A stretch of DNA of 45,712 nt. Origin: Trichomonas tenax. Taxonomy: Eukaryota > Parabasalia > Trichomonadida > Trichomonadidae. Position 1 is the stretch's first letter; each line of letters opens with the position of its first letter. The stretch spans positions 1-45,712 of the forward strand of contig JALKBU010000356.1 in the NCBI GenBank assembly GCA_023091735.1, in the 5' to 3' direction. Positions 38,885-45,712 of this stretch are shown here, piece after piece. A program made the position numbers and the translations under genes. The notes beneath the pieces are model-generated. The model was not told the DNA's origin and ran no database searches. It worked only from the letters and a program-made list of their open reading frames with translations.

Positions 38885-39424
38885 TCATAAAACGAATGAA
38901 CAGAAAATATCTGGCGGAATTCCAGCCCACAAACGTACATAATTTCTTGTAGTGCTTTGAAAGGAAGGAATCCCTATATTAGGATAATTGCTAGTTGCGG
39001 TACATAGCATTGCAATAACAAAATACCAAGCGCTAGTTCCAGGTGTGCCTTCAAGTAATGAACACCCAGGAGTTAAAGCGTTTTGACAAGGCCGCCCCAA
39101 TAAGAATCATAAGCTTCTGTGATGTATTTTTTTGAAGCCATTTGCTTTGTAAACTTCAGGCATTTCATTTTCAAATGTAAGAGAATAAGATTGATGCCAT
39201 GTATTAATTTTTTTTTCTCCAATGGATATCCAATCATAAAATAACGGTAATCATTTGGAAAAACATACCTTGAACTATTTAATTGGTATAATATTGAGTA
39301 TTGCCCACGAGAATTAGATTGCAAAGCAAGACTTTCATTTTCGAAACAATTTTTAATTCTATAATCATGCTTAAATACAAGTTTATATGTTGATGATCGA
39401 TATATTTGATTCCTCAACTCTCAT
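38885..39424 (-). pseudogene. WGGL/LLDG family cluster, copy D (frameshifted)
   Basis: Starts with a possible ATG at 39424 (MRVEESNISI), loses the DGYKYTF segment through a small deletion, then reads YKLVFKHDYRIKNCFENES, YSILYQLNSSRYVFPND, RYFMIGYPLEKK and YDSYWGGLVK. After a frameshift near 39,085 it continues SLLEGTPGTSAWYFVIAMLC and YVRLWAGIP. Middle residues are also degraded. It is the most complete copy at the C-terminal end. Confidence 0.6.
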
Positions 39425-39491
39425 TTATCATTAAAACAAACACTAAAAATCATTACAAAAAAATGATAAGACTATTTTTTATTTTGAAATA

Positions 39492-40126
39492 TTATGATAT
39501 AGTCATTTCATATAACATGAGATTATAAACACGTTTGAATATTAAATAAATAGAAGTATCACGGGCAGAGCATTTTATAGTTAAATCATTTGGCTCTCGT
39601 GCCCAAAGTCTGGCATAATTTGCAGAAACATTTGAAGAAACAGGCATTCCTGCTTCTAGATAATCCTCATCAGCAGAACAATACATTCCCAATGAATAGT
39701 GCCATTGGTTCACACCTAATCTTCTATTCAGAAATGAATTCATTTGAGACAAATTATTCATTGCAAGACCTCCCCATCCACTATCTACGGTTTCAGTAAG
39801 ATATTTTTAAAATCCAGTTACTTGAAATACACCTTCATTTTCTTCTTCGACTGTTGGTGATAAAGATTGACACCATATGTTAATTAAACTCAAAGTTGGA
39901 TATCCAAGCATAAAATAGCGATGATTATCTTTGAAAACATATCTAGAACTTTTTAATTGATAAAATATAGAATATTGACCAGGAAATTGTATTTCAACAA
40001 AAGACTTTCATTTTAAAAAATTCTTGATTCTGAAATCATGTTTAAAAACGAGCCTATATGTTATTCCATTGATGGCTGTGTACTTATACCATCAACGATG
40101 AATATATTCGAATCCTCAACTTTCAA
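39492..40126 (-). pseudogene. WGGL/LLDG family cluster, copy C (stops and frameshifts)
   Basis: Readable pieces in order: KVEDSNIFIVDG, FPGQYSIFYQLKSSRYVFKD, RYFMLGYPTLSLINIW, SLSPTVEEENEG, DSGWGGLAMNN, NQWHYSLGMYCSADEDY, GMPVSSNVSANYARLWARE. Several frameshifts and stops in the first half show it is dead. The second half is open to 39492 and ends in unrelated hydrophobic codons. Confidence 0.6.
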
Positions 40127-40208
40127 TCACATTAAATTTTATCAATCATTCATTTATAATAATGTCACTTTTATTGTCAATTTTTAACATTGATAAATAG
40201 TTTTTCAT

Positions 40209-40752
40209 TTAATATAAGATAATTATTGAGTGAAACATTGCCAAACTAATACGATATTGAGATGCAATGCAAAGATATATCGAATGCTTTACCTGTTTAA
40301 TTTTTAAGCTATCAGGAACTCCTGCCCATAATCGAACGTGCTGTGTGACAGAAGGTGGATAGGCTGGAATACCTCTTGTCAAATAATTACCTCTAGCAGT
40401 ACAATACATTCCTATAGAAAAATCCCAATAAGGAATTTCAGGATTTCCATCTATAAATGTTTCTGTTGAACAGTGGGAGATAACAATTGCCTCCATGTGT
40501 TAACTAAGTTCAAAGTTGGAAATTCAATTAAAAAATATCGTTGACCATCTGGAAAAACGTCTTTTATATCATTTAATTGATAGAGTATATAATATCTTAC
40601 AGGTGTATTACAGTTTAATGCAAGGCTCTCGTTTTCAAAACAATTCTTGATTCGGAAAATGTGTTCAAAAACGAGCTGATATGTTAATCCTTCAAAGAAT
40701 GTGTACTTATATCCATCGATAATGGAAATATTCGACTCTTCAACCTTCAATC
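40209..40752 (-). pseudogene. WGGL/LLDG family cluster, copy B (internal deletion)
   Basis: The first frame is nearly intact: EESNISIIDGYKYTFFEG, YQLVFEHIFRIKNCFENES, YYILYQLNDIKDVFPDG, RYFLIEFPTLNLVNTWRQ, LLSPTV. The WGGL segment is then deleted and the frame shifts to FIDGNPEIPYWDFSIGMYC and HVRLWAGVPDS. The position of a start codon is TTG, not ATG. TGTCACTTTT is at 40789-40798, about 40 bp upstream. Confidence 0.6.
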
Positions 40753-40936
40753 AACTTGTTTAAATCAAATAGAAGCAATAGAAAATATGTCACTTTTATA
40801 TAAAAATGGTATTTATTGATGTTTAGATGTAACCTATAACATATTGAAGTTAAGTATATATTAATGTTTCAGTCATTAGAAAAACAGTCAAAATCCATAT
40901 AGAATGAGAAATCGCGCAATGAGAAACTGAAATATT

Positions 40937-41441
40937 TCAACATTTTGTCAAAAATATATCAGGAATTCCTGCCCACAATCGAACATGCTGCATATTCACA
41001 CTAAGGCTGCTAGGCATTCCAAGTGTGGTGTAAGAACCTTCAGCACTACAAAGCATTCCTATAGAATAGTGCCTATGGAGTTCCATCAAGTAATGTATTT
41101 GTTGGTGATACAAGACAGCCCCAATATTTACTATTAGCTTTGCTAACTCCAGAAACTTCGCTATCAACTGTTGGCGAAAGTAATTGTCTCTATGTGTTCA
41201 CTTTGTTTAATAAAGGATATTCTAACAAAAAATATCGTTGCACATCTTCGAAAATGGATCATTCAATCGATATAATATAGAATATCGACAAGATGAATCA
41301 TATTTCAGTGCAAGATTCTCGTTTTCAAAACAATCCTTGATTCGAAAATCGTGTTCAAAAACGAGTTGATATGTTCATCGATCAAAGAATGTATACTTAT
41401 ATCCATCAACAATAGATATATTCGAGTCTTCAACTTTCAAT
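40937..41441 (-). pseudogene. WGGL/LLDG family cluster, copy A (stops and frameshifts)
   Basis: Pieces: KVEDSNISIVDGYKYTFFD, stop, YQLVFEHDFRIKDCFENEN, YSILYRLND, then frameshifted SKANSKYWGCLVSPTNTLLDGTP, and finally HYSIGMLCSAEGSYTTLGM and VRLWAGIPDIF. At least three disabling changes. It is the most 5' copy of the cluster in gene direction. Confidence 0.6.
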
Positions 41442-42588
41442 TAATACATCTAAATTTAATGGAAACATTAGACAATTTTGCTGATGAAATAAAAATAGGG
41501 ATAAAATCAACTTTTATGCATTAATTTTGTGTTATGCATATATCCATATGCATAAAAAATGATTTATCCGCAGATGCTCCAGCATCAACAAAAAAAAGTT
41601 TTCATCCACAAACAAATTTTCATTCGCAGATAATTTCATCCGAAAAAAAGTATACGATATCCAATAAAAAAGAGATGTTTATTTTAAAGTTTATTTATAT
41701 AAATTTCGTAAACTTTGAAAAACTAAATAACTGTTCATTTACACATACAAGTTATACTACCTGCCACTAGTGTATCTTATTTCAATGTATATGAATAGCA
41801 ATCATATACAGCATAATGAATACTCTGAGCAACACTGGGTTTCAAAGCATATTTTTTTGCATAATTATATATTTCATGGACTATACTACCCGCTGATTCT
41901 AGTTGCATTATTGTGCGCGAAGAAATATCAGAAATTCAACATGATTTGCTTGATTTGAATAATCTATAGGGTGTCTAATAAATCTTTTGCACCTCATTAT
42001 TTTCCCCTGAATAATGGACTATTTCCTTTAAAAAGCATATCAATCGATTCCTCATGAGTTGCTCTATAATATATGTTGATTTGGTCAAATCTGATATTCA
42101 AATCAGTTTTTTGTGCATGTTTGATAATTTACGTCCGTTTGGAATTTCGAAATTTTATACAAAAATTCATCGAGTGAAACAATATTTTGATCTTATTGGC
42201 TAGCAAACAACAAGGGTTGCAACAAAAAAAGCATATGTTATTGGAAATCGAGTGGTGTATTAAATGGTGTAAGTACATTGCACTTGTTATTCAAGTTTCG
42301 AAAGAAGCAATACTGAAACTAGTGTTGAATCTAATGGTGTTGTCGACACAGAATCAATGACAACAGCATCATTCGATCTCAATCTTGAATCAATAATGCG
42401 ACAGAAGAGGCAATGAAATGAAATATGCTACATTGGCTCATTTATTTGAGAATTTTCGTATATTATACATTAAAAGCAATAAATCCGATGCATCAACACT
42501 TTAATTTGTTGGTTTTCATTGCTTAATAAAAATCATTAACTAAAATGATATATATAATTGCGTTTGGACAACTCGTTTAATAATTAAA
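41442..42588. other. Non-coding region, possible mariner-like end
   Basis: No convincing gene. At 41967-42000 the sequence TATAGGGTGTCTAATAAATC followed by TTTTGCACC resembles the TA plus GGGTGTC terminal sequence of Tc1/mariner elements, but no partner TIR or transposase is found. Short open frames at 41534-41958 are low-complexity. Confidence 0.3.
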
Positions 42589-42799
42589 GCTGAAGTTGAT
42601 GTTATCCTTAATTATGCATTTGAATATTGCATGGGCCTGCAATTTGTTGAAATTCCAGCGAGTGTAACTACCATTGAGTATGGTTGTGTTCATTTTTGAA
42701 ATAAAACGTCAAATGCCACGAGTTCAGGTGAAGTCACAATTTTAATTAAGAGCGGCCCTCCACTTTCAAATATAAACGATTATGTATTTGCAAGAAAGA
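42589..42799 (+). pseudogene. BspA-like leucine-rich-repeat relic
   Basis: One frame reads AEVDVILNYAFEYCMGLQF then VEIPASVTTIEYGCVHF before a TGA at 42697. This is the Treponema pallidum-type (BspA) LRR pattern, in which LxxVxIPxSVTxIxxxAFxxC repeats. A following frame gives VTILIKSGPPLSNINDYVF, resembling the capping end of such proteins. BspA-like surface proteins are a very large trichomonad family. Only about 1.5 repeats survive, so it is a relic. Confidence 0.6.
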
Positions 42800-43061
42800 T
42801 TCGAATCTTTCGAATGCCCAGTTTTCATTCAGACAACAGGAAATTTTGTATTACCATGTCTCAAATATATCTTTTTTGCCAAAATAGAATGAAATTTGGA
42901 AATTTTAGAGTTACATGTACGAGGATGACACGCGTTTTGAGTATACGTATTGTAAAAGTGACGTTTTTGCCCTTGTAGCTGCACACAAGCATTTCAAAAA
43001 AAATCGGGCCTCTGGCCAAAAAAACCGGAGAGATATTTGATATCAAATATGTCCATCTTAA
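42800..43061. other. Non-coding region carrying an inverted copy of an 18-mer
   Basis: Bases 42994-43011 are the exact reverse complement of 25763-25780 (AGGCCCGATTTTTTTTGA in the other orientation). A 16-bp palindrome AAAGATTCGAATCTTT lies near 42795. The minus-strand open frame over 42861-43046 starts without support and has no family signature. Confidence 0.35.
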
Positions 43062-43113
43062 TTTTTTTTCCTTCCCTTTTCCCCTTCCTTCTTTTCTTCC
43101 TTCTTCCTTTTTT
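43062..43113 (+). repeat. Polypyrimidine tract
   Basis: About 52 consecutive C/T bases with CTTCC/CCTT runs. On the minus strand this is a polypurine tract upstream of the shared 18-mer at 42994-43011, mirroring the order at 25642-25780. It may form a triplex/H-DNA structure. Confidence 0.7.
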
Positions 43114-45207
43114 TATTCATTTTCCCTGACAAATTCAAGAGATCAAGACTGATTAGATAATTACGTTAAGAATGTTCAATCTCAGCACAGGATTGTATTC
43201 TGTGCCATAGAGTCTTCACTTTTTTTCATATAGATAATACCATTCCTTGTAAATATTGAATATATTTGCTCATTATAACATAAAATTTTAAAAGAAAGTT
43301 TAAGTAGTGCATTTGATTGATATTCTAGAGGATGTTAGAAATTCCTATTTTTGAGAACAAAATTACTTCGTTCTGTAAATTTCGTTTCTAAAACGAGGAA
43401 TAAGATTCTACATTCTGAAACATATTTGCAGTCTCTTTTTCCCGAATGCTTCAATCAGAACATGCTTTGAACTTCACGATTTCTTTGAAATTAAATACAT
43501 TTTGAGTGAACAATACGTTCATTTGATTTGAATGTATGCAAATATGTTTAGAATGAACGCAGGCATTTGCTAAAATTAAGAAGAATTGAAAACATATTGT
43601 TTCAAGTTGAGCTAATGCGTAAATATATACAAATTCAACGTTAACAAACTAATTTAAGGTTTTAGATGATGAATATTTACAGAAATGTCTCTGTCAATCA
43701 CTTCATTTTTACAAAAACATCAAACCTCCCTTCGAACCAGTTCGAAGGCTGATAATGAGTAATTGGATAAATATTAAACGTCCATGAAATGTTAAACGTG
43801 CGTTAAAAATGCATTAAACTGCAGTTATCGACAACTCTGTCCACTCAGCGACAATCTTTTTGATCGAACTCCTTCAGAAAAAGGAAGGACTCTGTGTATT
43901 TCATTATAAGTTACAAAAATTACGCATGCATATACAACTTTCTCGAAAAACAGGCAAAGTTACAAACATTACCACAAAATACCTACAAGATTTATGATAG
44001 CATCACAAAATCGTCATGAAATTTATATTAAAAGCTTTTAATGATGCTGAAATTTGAAAACACAACAACGCTAAGGTTTTTTGTCAATAAAAAGTTAATG
44101 AAACAACTATTATTGATTGTTTCATCACGAATACGCCTTAATCTGACAAAACCCGAGATTTGGCTAAAAAGTATTCTAATTCCAAAGAATATACTGTAGA
44201 TTCGTCAGAAAGGCACTAACGCAGTGATGTTAATTGCAAATACTAAGGAACAACATACACTATTTGTTAAATGTGATAGTGTTTTAGATTTAAATATAGT
44301 TAAAAGCTCCAAGAGAATCCGCAATTTCCTCATCTTCATCAGATGTTTAGCCCGAACATACTGATGTTAAAGCGAATTTAACATTCTAATTAGCGAATAT
44401 TTGAAATCTCCGTAATTTTTGATATTTTGCTACAAATTCATCGCTTCAAGATAAATGATTCTGCATCATAGATGATTTACGTCAAATTCATTGCGAAAAT
44501 AACAAAAATGATAGGGTATTTTTGCATTTTCGATTGACAAGAATTACAGAATTTAGGTATTCGCTAGCATACAAGGCTCATTCCAAGACAGTACATTACG
44601 AAAGTATGACTTTAAAATCGTTATTCAAAAAAATATCATATAATATTATATGATATTTTGTAATAAACGATTAATTTTTATATACATCAATTATAGTAAG
44701 TTCGTATACGAAGTTTTGTGAATTATATTGCTAAAACTGGTAGATCGAAGATTTCGAAGTTTTGTTTTTTTAAAACATAAGTGTGAAAACTGAAGGAACA
44801 TGGATGGGCTGGAAGATTGGAAAGGAAAAAATGGGGAAGTGGGAAAAAGGATGAAAATTGTCGAGATATGGAAGGAGTCTTGAAGGCAAATTCACTTGCT
44901 TTCATGTTTTATGTGTGTCAAAGATGATTTAGATGATGCATAAAGTTTGAGGGTCTGATTTTATTGAGACTTAGGTTGTCCTTAAAACACTAATAATGTG
45001 GCACTTTTCAGAAAATAAATCATAGGAAGATTTTATGTACATTATATTCTACTGCTTAGGGATTCATCTTTGGAAGATATTTTGGATTCTGGATGGAAAT
45101 AAAATCTTTCTGGAAGATTTTCTGGAAATAATTTTGGAATGGAAAAATTTTTAATAAATAGTATAAGCAGTGTTAGGTATGCATAATGCATAGTCAAGAT
45201 ATTGATA
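43114..45207. other. Gene-poor AT-rich region
   Basis: No convincing gene. Notable: a perfect hairpin CCTTCGAAC-CA-GTTCGAAGG at 43729-43748; a purine-rich, G-rich patch at about 44793-44880; and short imperfect tandem TTCTGGAAGATTTT-like units near 45060-45130. No tRNA or other RNA gene is recognised. Confidence 0.4.
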
Positions 45208-45522
45208 TTAGCCTATATTTATTATGATAAAGCAAAAAAAAAAGATCTGATAACTATATATTTGAGGATATTCAAGCAAAAAAGTAAGTTTATTATTGAT
45301 TTTATAGGATGAAGAATTAGCTTTGATATCACTAATTATACTGAATAAGTTCTTTGATTTAGAGTGATAAACATTTGTTGATGTGAAGAATTCTCCATAT
45401 TTAGAATAATGATGAAAAATCAAGAGCCAGTATCTTTTATATTCATGCTTGACTCTGAACTCACCAACAGTGAAAGATTTAGCAAAATTTAGATCACTAT
45501 AATTAGAAACATAAACATCCAA
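45208..45522 (-). pseudogene. Distant fragment of the WGGL/LLDG domain family
   Basis: An open frame with no ATG (it opens with TTG directly after a stop) reads SFTVGEFRVKHEYKRYWLL, HHYSKYGEFFTSTNVYH, LFSIISDIKANSSSYKINN, LTFLLEYPQI. This parallels the N-terminal half of the family domain (YKYTF, KNCFENES, YSILYQLN, FPDG, YFLIEYP), and its YKIN...LLEYPQ run is closest to the copy at 10.4-10.9 kb. Truncated before the W.Q.LSPTV/WGGL half. Confidence 0.45.
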
Positions 45523-45592
45523 TTATATCATTATTTTTATGAAAAGTATCACTTAACCTTCAAACCGCAAAGTTGAAAAAAGTCAGGGCAGT

Positions 45593-45712
45593 ATTTTTCC
45601 TTCTACGGTGTAGTCCCGCGACCTTCATAACTTTTTATCTGATCAATATTTTTTCGATTTGAAAGTACTTTCATGTACATATTGATAGTTGTCTATCCAG
45701 TGGTGTAAGTGG
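45593..45712 (-). repeat. Dispersed repeat, copy 3 (inverted to left end)
   Basis: Inverted match, with about three differences, to 649-768. It includes the GC-rich block with GTCCCGCGACC and the palindrome GAAAGTACTTTC. It ends at the last base of the window, so the copy is probably cut by a contig edge. Confidence 0.8.

Noticed and set aside
42785..42812. tRNA-like GATTCGAATC near 42,797
   Set aside because: It is a 16-bp palindrome (AAAGATTCGAATCTTT); no acceptor or anticodon stem could be drawn around it.
42861..43046. 61-codon minus-strand frame
   Set aside because: Overlaps the shared 18-mer and ends in non-coding sequence; no family signature.
44723..44905. Frame over the purine-rich patch
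   Set aside because: Composition is explained by the G/A-rich tract; the opposite-strand frame is equally open and equally meaningless.
1..45712. tRNA, rRNA, spliceosomal introns and CRISPR-like arrays
   Set aside because: Looked for B-box/T-loop patterns, trichomonad intron signals (ACTAACACACAG) and regularly spaced repeats; none were convincing. The spaced repeats at 6021-6229 are promoter-type motifs, not an array with unique spacers.

Overview
The window reads as nuclear DNA of a trichomonad protist (parabasalid; Tritrichomonas or Trichomonas grade). The sequence-based reasons are: very AT-rich intergenic DNA; long intron-free eukaryotic genes in close alternation on both strands; very short 5' leaders with CACTTT-type initiator-like elements just before several ATGs; stop codons overlapping a TAAA polyadenylation-type signal (Rab, dynein light chain, kinase, tetraspanin, PTB-like and BET-like genes); a protein-primed DNA polymerase relic inside a Maverick/Polinton-type element; and a BspA-like LRR relic. 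The species assignment is inference.

Layout. 1-2.9 kb: repeats, a broken tyrosine recombinase and a 233-bp MITE. 2.9-9.8 kb: AP-3 delta adaptin, a single-bromodomain BET-like protein, a small Lys/Glu-rich protein, an ARM/HEAT-like protein and a four-RRM PTB-like protein. 10.4-10.9 kb: a broken member of an unnamed trichomonad-type domain family. 11.3-18.9 kb: a large disordered protein with a CH-like N-terminal region, a tetraspanin and the ribosome-assembly GTPase NOG1. 19.85-21.3 kb: a type I surface protein. 21.4-24.3 kb: a 1,960-bp Maverick deletion derivative with 206-bp terminal inverted repeats (TIRs) around a broken PolB fragment, flanked by 64-bp direct repeats. 24.3-26.3 kb: non-coding DNA with palindromes and a GC-rich hairpin followed by T8. 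26.4-30.8 kb: an ERK7/8-type kinase, a Tctex-type dynein light chain and a homeodomain-like/WD40 protein. 30.8-34.3 kb: gene-poor with two gene relics. 34.6-37.5 kb: a small membrane protein, a PLD3/4-like protein without its catalytic residues, and a Rab GTPase. 38.2-41.4 kb: five tandem decayed copies of the same domain family. 41.4-45.7 kb: gene-poor, with a BspA-like LRR relic, a polypyrimidine tract, another family relic and a terminal repeat inverted relative to the left end of the window.

The intact genes are ordinary housekeeping and membrane-traffic genes (AP-3, Rab, tetraspanin, dynein light chain, NOG1, PTB, BET, ERK7/8) with no operon-like logic. The most interesting signals are the mini-Maverick, a decayed multi-copy domain family seen at three places, a recurrent TGAC-N2-GTAAA promoter-type motif that also occurs inside the Maverick TIR, and two unusual proteins (homeodomain-like/WD40 fusion; PLD pseudoenzyme).

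Limits: all homology calls are by eye. Several genes are given a later ATG than the longest open frame because the longest frame opens with TTG.
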